A stretch of 64,000 bases of DNA. Source: Chloroflexota bacterium (GTDB lineage Bacteria > Chloroflexota > Chloroflexia > Chloroflexales > Herpetosiphonaceae). The notes below the pieces were generated by a model. That model saw nothing but the letters and a program-made list of their open reading frames with translations. It had not been told where the DNA came from and did not search any database. Of this stretch, positions 53,799 to 61,560 are shown one piece after another; position 1 is the first letter of the stretch; every line of letters starts with the position of its first letter. The position numbers and the translations under genes are program-made. The DNA lies in NCBI GenBank assembly GCA_020161265.1, contig JAIUOC010000004.1, forward strand, positions 310,001 through 374,000, read 5' to 3'.

Positions 53799-54986
53799 AT
53801 GACGATGCAAGAGCACACCGCCGACCCCGCCTTGGACTTCTACCAATTTGATTTGCTGTTAACGCCTGAAGAGCGTGAAGTACGTGATCGGGTGCGTGGC
53901 TTTATGCAGCGTGAAGTTAAGCCGATCATCAACGAATATTGGGAGAAGGGCGAATTTCCGTTCGAGTTAATTCCCAAGTTAGCTGAACTCAAAGTCTGTG
54001 GCGGCACGATTCAGGGCTATGGCTGCCCAGGTTTATCGAGCGTGGCAACTGGCTTGGTTGCTGCCGAAATGGCCAAAGTTGATGGCTCAGTTTGTACCTT
54101 TTTTGGCGTAACCAGCGGCTTGGCGATGTCGAGCATCTATTATTGCGGCTCGGAAGCCCAAAAAGAACATTGGTTGCCCAAATTGGCTTCGATGGAAAAA
54201 ATTGGGGCATTTGCCCTGACCGAGCCAGATAACGGCTCAGATGCTTCGCATATTCAAACTACTGCACGGCTGGATGGCGACCACTATGTGCTCAACGGCC
54301 AAAAACGCTGGATTGGCAATGCCTCATTTGCCGATGTAATTATTGTTTGGGCACGCGATGAGGCCACCAACCAAGTGACGGGCTTCTTGGTCGAAAAAGG
54401 TACTCCAGGCTTTGAAGCAACTGTGATGCATGGCAAAATTGCCAAACGCGCCCTATGGAATGCCGAAATCAAGCTCGAAAATTGTCGAATTCCGGCCAGT
54501 AATCGCCTCGAAAAAGCGCGATCATTCAAAGATACAGCGGTTGTGTTGGCCAACACCCGTTTTGGCGTAGCATGGGAAGGCGTGGGCCACGCTCAAGCTG
54601 CCTATGAAATGGCCTTGCGCTATAGCCAAGAACGCAAACAGTTTGGCAAGCCAATCGCTGGCTACCAATTAATTCAAGAAAAATTAGTTAAAATGCTGGC
54701 AGAAGTGGTGGCGATGGAATTAACCACTTGGCGCTTGAGCGTCTTGCGTGACCAAGGCTTGATGACCGATGGTCAATCGTCACTAGCCAAGATGAACAAT
54801 TCAGCCAAAGCACGCCAAATTGTAGCCCTAGGCCGCGAAATTTTTGGTGGCAATGGCTTGTTGCTCGAAAACCATATCGCCCGCCATTTTGCCGATATGG
54901 AAGCGGTGTATACCTACGAAGGCAGCAACGAAATCAATACCCTCGTCGTTGGTCGCGAAATTACCGGCGTACCAGCCTTCGTCTAA
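53799..54986 (+). CDS. Acyl-CoA dehydrogenase, glutaryl-CoA-dehydrogenase-like
   Basis: This 395-residue FAD flavoenzyme has the acyl-CoA dehydrogenase signatures FALTEPDNGSDASHI, GQKRWIGNASFADV and YSQERKQFGKPIAGYQLIQ. The catalytic Glu lies in YTYEGSNEINTLVVGREITG, which matches the glutaryl-CoA dehydrogenase subgroup pattern. It dehydrogenates an acyl-CoA and passes electrons to ETF. Whether it decarboxylates is not certain. The ATG at 53799 follows AAGGAG. Upstream in-frame codons run into the repeat and are not used. Confidence 0.9.
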   Translation: MTMQEHTADPALDFYQFDLLLTPEEREVRDRVRGFMQREVKPIINEYWEKGEFPFELIPKLAELKVCGGTIQGYGCPGLSSVATGLVAAEMAKVDGSVCTFFGVTSGLAMSSIYYCGSEAQKEHWLPKLASMEKIGAFALTEPDNGSDASHIQTTARLDGDHYVLNGQKRWIGNASFADVIIVWARDEATNQVTGFLVEKGTPGFEATVMHGKIAKRALWNAEIKLENCRIPASNRLEKARSFKDTAVVLANTRFGVAWEGVGHAQAAYEMALRYSQERKQFGKPIAGYQLIQEKLVKMLAEVVAMELTTWRLSVLRDQGLMTDGQSSLAKMNNSAKARQIVALGREIFGGNGLLLENHIARHFADMEAVYTYEGSNEINTLVVGREITGVPAFV

Positions 54987-55011
54987 ATTACAATTGCCTT
55001 CCAAGCTTCTG

Positions 55012-55036
55012 ATCGCAGGCCAACTAGGTCTGCGAT
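55012..55036 (+). terminator. Probable terminator after the acyl-CoA dehydrogenase gene
   Basis: A 10-bp stem with one G-U pair (ATCGCAGGCC at 55012-55021, GGTCTGCGAT at 55027-55036) and a 5-nt loop lies 25 nt after the stop, followed by TGGGCTTT. The U-tract is short. Confidence 0.55.
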
Positions 55037-55117
55037 TGGGCTTTAAAGTGCATCATAGGGCCGATGTTGTAGATCATTGCCACTGCTATGCTCAAGGCTT
55101 GATACAGGAGCAAAGCA

Positions 55118-55741
55118 ATGTCAATTCAACAGGCCTATAACCAATGGGCTAGCAGCTACGATAGCGATCACAACCGCACTCGCGACCTTGATCAACAGGT
55201 GATGCAACAGCTTTTGCAAGGCCAGCGCTATCAAGCAATTTTGGAGTTGGGCTGTGGTACTGGCAAAAATACCCAGTTTTTTAGCACAATTGGCGCAGCA
55301 GTTGTGGCACTAGATTTTTCAAGCGGCATGTTGGAGCAAGCACGCAGCAAAATTAATGCTCAGCATGTGCAGTTTCAGCAAGCTGATTTAACCAAAGCAT
55401 GGCCCGTTGCCAGTGCTTATTTCGATCTAGTCGTAACCAATTTGGTGCTTGAACATTTAGCTGATCTCGATCACTTTTTTGCCCAAGCCAGCCAAGTGCT
55501 CAAGACTAATGGTCAATTATTGATCTCCGAACTACATCCATTTCGCCAATATCAAGGCTCGCAGGCGCGTTTTCAAGGCCAGCACGGCCAAATTGAAGTT
55601 CCAGCGTTTACTCATCATATCAGTGATTTTGGGCGAGCTGCCACGAAGCACGGCTTACAACTCAGCCAATTGCACGAATATTGGCATGCCGATGATGCCA
55701 ATCAAGCGCCACGCTTGCTAACGCTGAGTTGGCACAAATAA
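55118..55741 (+). CDS. SAM-dependent methyltransferase
   Basis: This 207-residue class I methyltransferase has motif I ILELGCGTGKNTQFFSTIGA, VALDFSSGMLEQARSK and VVTNLVLEHLADLDHF, followed by a KTNGQLLISELHPF post-motif strand. It belongs to the methyltransf_11-type small-molecule group with an unknown acceptor. CAGGAG precedes the ATG. It appears transcribed alone. Confidence 0.88.
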   Translation: MSIQQAYNQWASSYDSDHNRTRDLDQQVMQQLLQGQRYQAILELGCGTGKNTQFFSTIGAAVVALDFSSGMLEQARSKINAQHVQFQQADLTKAWPVASAYFDLVVTNLVLEHLADLDHFFAQASQVLKTNGQLLISELHPFRQYQGSQARFQGQHGQIEVPAFTHHISDFGRAATKHGLQLSQLHEYWHADDANQAPRLLTLSWHK

Positions 55742-55936
55742 GCGAACGCTGGCAGAGATTGTGCTAGCAATCACCATTTAATTGCAGCGCTTGCAACGTC
55801 ACTATGCGCAATCACGTAGAAGCGCCAACATACTCTCAGCAGAATCTCAGCTTGCCAAGCCAGCCCAACTATTCACAAAAGCCCTGAGATCGTCTAGACT
55901 GAGCCGACACAATGAGTTATTGTGAGGTCTTTTTAT

Positions 55937-58687
55937 ATGCAAGATCCCCAGTTGATTGGGCGCATGCTTAATCATTTCAAAATTGTCGATAAACTTGGCC
56001 AAGGCGGCATGGCCATGGTTTATCGTGCTTACCAAGAAAACCTGAATCGTACTGTGGCGCTCAAATTGTTGCCACCAGAGATGACATTTGATCAAAGCTA
56101 TATTGCGCGGTTCCAGCAAGAGGCGCGGGCCGCCGCAGGGCTTGAACATAGCCATATTGTGCCAATTTACGAAGTTGGCCAAGCTGAAGGCTTTTACTAC
56201 ATCGTCATGAAATATATTGAGGGCAATACGCTCAAGGAAAATATCGAGCAAGAAGCCCCAATGTCGGTTCATCGGGTGCTGGAGTTGCTTGAGCCAGTTG
56301 GCAAGGCGCTCGATTATGCCCACCGCAAGGGTGTCATTCACCGCGATATCAAGCCTTCGAATGTGATGCTCACGCCAGAAGGCTGGGTTTACCTGACCGA
56401 TTTTGGCTTGGCTCGTGGTGGGAGCAGCGATTCGGGCTTAACTCAAGTTGGCACAGTGATGGGCACGCCGGAATATATGTCGCCTGAGCAGGCTCAGGGC
56501 TTGACGGTTGGCGCTGCCAGCGATCTTTATGCCTTGGCGGTTATGGCTTACGAAATGCTGACCAAGCAGATGCCATTTGTCGCCAATAATGCCCAGGCTG
56601 TGCTTTTGGCGCGGGTTATTCGTGCACCACGCGCTCCCAGCGATCTGATTCCGACCATGCCATCGGCGGTCGAAGATGTTTTGATGAAGGCGTTGGCTCG
56701 CACGCCTGAGGCACGTTATCCAACGGCGGCGGCTTTTTTCGAGGCTTTGCGGCAAGCAAGCAATGGTGCACGGCCAAATGTCCCTGCGACAACACCGTTT
56801 GCCCAAAATCAGCCAGCCCAATATGCGCCAACGCCACCGAGTAGCCCACAGGTCTATCCGCCAACGCCAGTGAGCAATCAACAGCCAGTTGCGCCACATT
56901 ACCCGCCAACGCCGCTGAGCAATCAACAGCCAGTTGCGCCACATTACCCGCCAACGCCAGTGAGCAATCAGCAGGTAATGCCGAATTATCCACCGACCAA
57001 TCCCAGCAATCAACAAGTGGTGATTCATAGCCAATCGCCCTATGATGGCTATGTCGCGGCCAATACCCAAGCTACTCGGCCAGCAATCATGCCAAATGCA
57101 GCCCAGCCAGCGCAATATAACCAACAGCCAATTAGCCAACCCAGCCCAGTTGCCTATACAGGTGCTACCTCAGTTCTGCGTAACAAACAAAAATTGACGA
57201 TTTGGGTTGGTGTAGGGGTTTTGCTATTGGTAGCAGTTGTAGTTGGGGTGATTTTGGCTTCTGGCAGTGATGCCGAAGATATTATTGCGCAAGGCGATGC
57301 TGCCTTTGAACGCCGTGGCGGCTTGATCGAAGCAATCAATCTCTACAAAGAAGCAACCGCTGCTGATGATGAGAGCTTCGAGGCCCACGAAAAACTAGCC
57401 ATTACCTATCTGATGCGTGGCCAAACGCCTGATGCGGATCAAGCAATTCGTCAAGCAATTGCAATTGATGCCAACCAAGCTAGCGCTCATGCTTGGCTCA
57501 GCCAAGTGCATTCCGATAATCGTCAATTTAATGAATCTTTGGCTGAAGCCGAAGAAGCCGTGCGTTTGGATGCGAATCATCCTTTAGCCTATATGGCACG
57601 AGCTACTGCACGAGCTGATGTCGGCAACGAGCAAGGCGATGCAGATTTGCTGGCCGAAGCCTTGGCCGATGCCAATAAAGCGATTGAGCTTGCGACCAAT
57701 CGTTCGCGCTTTGAGCAAGCGATGGCCTACAGCGCCAAAGGCTATGTTCAATGGGTCACCTACCAAGATCAAACCAGCCGCGACGCTGGCGCTGGCAAAG
57801 AATTTGTCGTCGATGGCATTGATAATTTCAATCGGGCGATTGGGTTGCAAGAGCAATTGCCGTTGCTGCGTAATAATATTGGCTATTTTTATGCCGAACA
57901 AGCGCGGGTTGCCCTGCACCTCGGCGAAGATGAAACCGCAGCTCAGCGCTTTGAAAAGGCCTATCAATCATTCGATGATGCTCTAGCGCTTGACCCGAAT
58001 TATGGTTTGGCCTTTGCCGGCAAGGGTTGGACGCAAATTTACGAGCGTAAATATGAAGAAGCTCAGCAGTTTTTTGACCTAGCGCTTGAGCGTAACCAGC
58101 GTGACCCCAACGCCTTGAATGGACGAGCATTGACCAACTGGTGGCTGGGTCGTAACAACTCTAGCGACCCACAGAGCGATTATGCAGCAGCAATTCGCGA
58201 TTATGAAGCGGCGATAGCCGAAGCTCCATCGTGGCTATCAGTCTATGTCGATTTGGGCTATGTCTATCTCTACGACACCAAAGATACTGACAAAGCCATC
58301 GCAACCTTCAAAAAGGCCTTGGAACGCGATCCTGAATATCCAAATGCGATTGCTGGCTTAGCCGATACCTACTACGACACGCGCTACTACGATGAAGCGT
58401 TGAAGCTCTACGAACAAACGATTAATCTCCAGCCCGATTATGCAACGGCCTACCTCGGCAAAGCCAATATCTTGTACAATAACAAAGATTATGATGCAGC
58501 GATCGATCAATATAGTACGGCGCTCGATTATAATCCCTCGTTGAAAAATGCCTATATTGGCAAAGCCTATTGCTATCAAGCCAAAGGCGATATCGACGAG
58601 GCTCGCCAAGTTTTGCAAGATGGGTTAGAATCAGTGGCCTATGTTGATCAATCCGAATTGCAAACTATTTTGGATAAGATGAAGTAA
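55937..58687 (+). CDS. Membrane Ser/Thr kinase (PASTA-less) with TPR sensor
   Basis: This 916-residue protein has an N-terminal Hanks-type kinase domain (about 10-270) with LGQGGMAMVYRA, VALKLL, HRDIKPSNVM and DFGLA, all catalytic residues present. A Pro/Asn/Gln-rich juxtamembrane linker (about 275-410) follows with a 15-residue tandem repeat. One membrane helix (LTIWVGVGVLLLVAVVVGVI) and an extracellular TPR region of about 470 residues complete it. TPRs rather than PASTA units make the sensor, so the ligand is likely protein. GAGGT precedes the ATG. Its stop overlaps the next start (TAATG). Confidence 0.92.
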   Translation: MQDPQLIGRMLNHFKIVDKLGQGGMAMVYRAYQENLNRTVALKLLPPEMTFDQSYIARFQQEARAAAGLEHSHIVPIYEVGQAEGFYYIVMKYIEGNTLKENIEQEAPMSVHRVLELLEPVGKALDYAHRKGVIHRDIKPSNVMLTPEGWVYLTDFGLARGGSSDSGLTQVGTVMGTPEYMSPEQAQGLTVGAASDLYALAVMAYEMLTKQMPFVANNAQAVLLARVIRAPRAPSDLIPTMPSAVEDVLMKALARTPEARYPTAAAFFEALRQASNGARPNVPATTPFAQNQPAQYAPTPPSSPQVYPPTPVSNQQPVAPHYPPTPLSNQQPVAPHYPPTPVSNQQVMPNYPPTNPSNQQVVIHSQSPYDGYVAANTQATRPAIMPNAAQPAQYNQQPISQPSPVAYTGATSVLRNKQKLTIWVGVGVLLLVAVVVGVILASGSDAEDIIAQGDAAFERRGGLIEAINLYKEATAADDESFEAHEKLAITYLMRGQTPDADQAIRQAIAIDANQASAHAWLSQVHSDNRQFNESLAEAEEAVRLDANHPLAYMARATARADVGNEQGDADLLAEALADANKAIELATNRSRFEQAMAYSAKGYVQWVTYQDQTSRDAGAGKEFVVDGIDNFNRAIGLQEQLPLLRNNIGYFYAEQARVALHLGEDETAAQRFEKAYQSFDDALALDPNYGLAFAGKGWTQIYERKYEEAQQFFDLALERNQRDPNALNGRALTNWWLGRNNSSDPQSDYAAAIRDYEAAIAEAPSWLSVYVDLGYVYLYDTKDTDKAIATFKKALERDPEYPNAIAGLADTYYDTRYYDEALKLYEQTINLQPDYATAYLGKANILYNNKDYDAAIDQYSTALDYNPSLKNAYIGKAYCYQAKGDIDEARQVLQDGLESVAYVDQSELQTILDKMK
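56858..57028 (+). repeat. 45-nt tandem repeat in the kinase linker
   Basis: Three near-complete and one shorter unit encode PPTPVSNQQPVAPHY: 56858-56902, 56903-56947, 56948-56989 and 56990-57028. The first two differ at only a few bases, a sign of recent duplication. The copy number may vary between strains. Confidence 0.85.
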
Positions 58688-58968
58688 TGCGACCAATTAT
58701 TCTGGCACTTCCAGCAGTATTCATGTGCTGCGGCATCATCTGGATGGCCGCAGCCACCACCTTTTTATCCAACAAAACAGGCCGCGTGACCGACCTACGC
58801 CGTTTGTTTGGCCGAATGAGCCTGATCGTTGGGGCGGTTATTTTACTTTGGGCGGGTGTAGTAATCGCCATGGATATTGTCAAAATTGCCTATCCCTTGG
58901 TGTTTGCGGTGGTTGGGGGCTTATTGTTGTTTCAAGGCTGGGCGTTTAGCCGTTTCAAACTTTTTTAA
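58687..58968 (+). CDS. Small two-helix membrane protein
   Basis: This 93-residue protein has hydrophobic helices at about 4-22, 36-60 and 63-82, with a basic loop KTGRVTDLRRLFGRM between the first two. Its ATG overlaps the kinase-gene stop by one nucleotide (TAATG), so translation is coupled and it may be a partner of the kinase. I recognise no family. Confidence 0.65.
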   Translation: MRPIILALPAVFMCCGIIWMAAATTFLSNKTGRVTDLRRLFGRMSLIVGAVILLWAGVVIAMDIVKIAYPLVFAVVGGLLLFQGWAFSRFKLF

Positions 58969-58987
58969 CCGAATCAAGGAGCCTGCT

Positions 58988-59515
58988 ATGGCGGTTGTCC
59001 CACTGATCGAGCTTGGAAATCCGTTGTTACGCCAGCCAGCAACTCCATTTGCCGACCCAACTAGCCCCGAAGTGGCCCGCATTTTGAATGATATGCGCGA
59101 TACCTTGGCCGATATGCGCCAACGAATTGGCTATGGCCGAGGTATTGCCGCACCCCAAATTGGTGTGCTCAAACGCTTGATTTTGATCGATACCCCTGAC
59201 ACCAATTTAGTGCTAGTTAACCCGCGTTTCGAGCGCTGGAGCCGTGAGGAAGATGAGCGCTATGAATCGTGTTTTAGCTTTCCTGGCATTTGGGGGTTGG
59301 TGCAACGCCCACTTGGGGTAACCGTGGTCGCCTATACGTTGGCGGGCGAGGAACAACGGATCGAAGCGAGTGGCAGCCTCTCACGCATTATTCAGCACGA
59401 AATGGATCATCTTGATGGCTTCGTTTGGCTTGATCGTGGCCCTGATTTGCACAGCCTCTGCACCACCCAAGAATATGAAAAACGCTATATTAGCCGCGAA
59501 CGCGAATCACATTAA
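58988..59515 (+). CDS. def: Peptide deformylase
   Basis: Peptide deformylase removes the formyl group from the N-terminal Met of new proteins. The 175-residue protein has the three motifs in slightly variant form: GRGIAAPQIG, ESCFS with zinc-ligand C95, and QHEMDHLDG with ligands H137 and H141 and catalytic E138. The usual EGCLS is ESCFS and GxGLAAxQ is GRGIAAPQ, a divergent subgroup that may act on other substrates. The ATG at 58988 has AAGGAG 6 nt upstream. Confidence 0.85.
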   Translation: MAVVPLIELGNPLLRQPATPFADPTSPEVARILNDMRDTLADMRQRIGYGRGIAAPQIGVLKRLILIDTPDTNLVLVNPRFERWSREEDERYESCFSFPGIWGLVQRPLGVTVVAYTLAGEEQRIEASGSLSRIIQHEMDHLDGFVWLDRGPDLHSLCTTQEYEKRYISRERESH

Positions 59516-59854
59516 TGCGGTGAGCATAGTTTGGGCTGCTTGAGCCGCTAGTTGCGCATGGCGATCATCAATGCCATAGACCGCAATATAGATTGTAACC
59601 TCAGCCTTGGTCGTAGCATCCAAGGGTTTGGGTGGGTTGCTCCACGAATTATGCCCGTTGGCCTCAGTTCGCGAAACATAACAAACTTGATCACCTGTAT
59701 CCAACAGCAATTTGCAATGGCCCAACCACTCAGGCGCAGCGGTGCAAATGCACTCATCGGCAGCTTGTAAGGCGGCCTCAAATAGCGCTTGAATTGAGGT
59801 TGTTGGCGAAACTGCGAGTTGAGCAACAATAGTTGCCGCGCCAATTTCTAGCAT
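59507..59854 (-). CDS. Cys-containing protein of unknown family, next to a G3E GTPase
   Basis: This 115-residue protein has no membrane segment. Residues ECICTAAPEWLGHCKLL carry three of its four cysteines, and QVCYVSRTEANGHNSW the fourth. They could bind a metal, but no standard motif is complete. GAGGAG precedes the ATG. It lies 12 nt beyond the G3E GTPase gene on the same strand and overlaps the convergent def gene by 9 nt. I recognise no family. Confidence 0.6.
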   Translation of the reverse strand: MLEIGAATIVAQLAVSPTTSIQALFEAALQAADECICTAAPEWLGHCKLLLDTGDQVCYVSRTEANGHNSWSNPPKPLDATTKAEVTIYIAVYGIDDRHAQLAAQAAQTMLTALM

Positions 59855-59866
59855 GCTCTGGCTCCT

Positions 59867-60475
59867 CTAGCGCAGTGGCTCACTAAATGCCCGCACCATC
59901 AAGGTTGTGGCCGCCGGATCATCAGCGGTAAACGGAATTACTGGCACATCGGGGCGCAAACTGCGAATCTCGGCTGCGACATGCTCAAGCACGCTTGGCT
60001 CAACTAAATCGCTTTTGGGCAACACAATCACATCGGCGATGTTAATTTGGCCGCGCAATAATTGACCCAAGCCATAACTATCGTGCCACATTTTACCAAA
60101 GCGCACCGGATCGACCAAAGCAATAAAGCGCCAGTTGATCTGGCTAATCATCGGGTGTTGCAAACTGGCTTTGAGCAATTCGGGCTTAGCAATGCCGCTA
60201 GCTTCGAGCAGCAGCCAATCTGGCTCATAATGTTCGCTCAAGCGTTGCACCGTAATTTGCAAGGGCAAGGCCAAATCGCAACAAACACAGCCCGCTCGCA
60301 ACTCGCGCACGGTCATGCCCTGCGATTGCAGATAGCGCCCATCGATGCCGACGCTACCACGCTCGTTTTCGATAATCGCCACATACTCGCCACGATCGGC
60401 CAAGGCATTGGCAACCGCCAACAACAAGGTCGTCTTGCCAGTTCCTAAAAATCCGGTTAATACAGCCGCTCGCAT
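59867..60475 (-). CDS. Short G3E (CobW/COG0523-like) GTPase
   Basis: This 202-residue SIMIBI GTPase has Walker A GFLGTGKTT, the metal-binding CVCC motif (CxCC) near 67-70, LLLEASGIAKPE and LPKSDL, a variant of the NKxD guanine motif. The CobW C-terminal domain is missing, so only the GTPase domain is present. COG0523 proteins insert or traffic zinc, cobalt or nickel. The start at 60475 has GGAGG 8 nt upstream. It may act with the adjacent Cys protein on a metal target. Confidence 0.82.
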   Translation of the reverse strand: MRAAVLTGFLGTGKTTLLLAVANALADRGEYVAIIENERGSVGIDGRYLQSQGMTVRELRAGCVCCDLALPLQITVQRLSEHYEPDWLLLEASGIAKPELLKASLQHPMISQINWRFIALVDPVRFGKMWHDSYGLGQLLRGQINIADVIVLPKSDLVEPSVLEHVAAEIRSLRPDVPVIPFTADDPAATTLMVRAFSEPLR

Positions 60476-60505
60476 CGCCAAGCCCTCCGATTAATCACAT
60501 TGGTA

Positions 60506-61528
60506 TTATAGACCATGTGCTTGGCGAAATACTGCTTCGGTCTCTGCCAATAATATCTCGCGTTGTTCCAAGGGCAAGTGATATTCGCGATGCAACAAGG
60601 TATTAGCATGTAATTTAATCGACTGATCATGATCTTGGCTAAGATCACGCAAGATCGAGTAATATGCTCCGTTACGCTGGTCTTGTAACAGTTCATAACG
60701 TAGCCATTCGAAACGATGAGCATAGTCGATATTTGGTAGTTTTACTCGTTGACTCACGATGGATGCATAGGAGCTAAAATCACCGCCATGGTGCTGTAAG
60801 CTCCAGCCTTGCCAATGATGTGGTGGAAAATGGAGATTTATATCCAGTGATGGGTCCCATACATGGATTTGTTGTTGTTGCATATCAAGATGCAAACAGT
60901 CAACCAACTCCTCATACTTCACTGCCAGATCAAATTCCTGATAAATTAAATGCTGTTGCAAAACATCAAAATCTGCTAGATTACTGTAGAGCAAATCGTT
61001 TATACGGTCGTCTAAAGGAAAGAAATATACCTTATCATCATTAAATCGGATACTTAATAAAATAGAATAGCGCTCATCCAGTGAAATTAATCCAAACGTT
61101 GGTTTTTTGGCATTAGCGAAAAAAGTGGCAGCTAGTTCTTTAGGCGGGAATCGCTGGCAAAAATCGTATAGAATTCCAAGATAATCAGCAATATCATACA
61201 GTTCACGATGTGCCCATTGAATTGTCCAGCCAGGCCATCGGTAACCCATACATTCGATAAAAACTGCTTGGAACGAGAGATCCCACGAAATATACGTGCC
61301 ACCAAAGAGCAGAACAACCTTCTCGAACGGATCAATTAAGATTCCGCCTTCAGCAAACACAGGATTTGTCCATTGATCAGGCTCGCGTTGGGCTTGCAGG
61401 CGAATCAACTTGAGCGCATGCTCTGGCCCCCAAAAAACCTGAAACGGCAAGGTATTGGCGAGCCAATGATCATAGTAAAGCTCATAGCCGTTTTCGGTCA
61501 CGATAACTAAATTGGCTCGATGCCCCAT
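60506..61528 (-). CDS. Unrecognised 340-residue protein
   Basis: The protein is soluble and rich in aromatic residues. The N-terminus reads MGHRANLVIVTENGYELYYD, followed by many Trp/Phe/Tyr, and several segments look alpha/beta. No catalytic motif is clear. GGGAG lies just upstream of the ATG. The gene is more AT-rich than its neighbours, which hints at recent acquisition. I cannot place it in a family. Confidence 0.65.
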   Translation of the reverse strand: MGHRANLVIVTENGYELYYDHWLANTLPFQVFWGPEHALKLIRLQAQREPDQWTNPVFAEGGILIDPFEKVVLLFGGTYISWDLSFQAVFIECMGYRWPGWTIQWAHRELYDIADYLGILYDFCQRFPPKELAATFFANAKKPTFGLISLDERYSILLSIRFNDDKVYFFPLDDRINDLLYSNLADFDVLQQHLIYQEFDLAVKYEELVDCLHLDMQQQQIHVWDPSLDINLHFPPHHWQGWSLQHHGGDFSSYASIVSQRVKLPNIDYAHRFEWLRYELLQDQRNGAYYSILRDLSQDHDQSIKLHANTLLHREYHLPLEQREILLAETEAVFRQAHGL

Positions 61529-61560
61529 AGTGTTCTCCCTTCACTCATTGTCTTGATTTG

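Noticed and set aside
56438-57139. 233-residue minus-strand frame rich in Trp and Arg
   Set aside because: It is the opposite strand of the kinase-gene linker repeat, has no start signal, and its repeats come from the 45-nt units.
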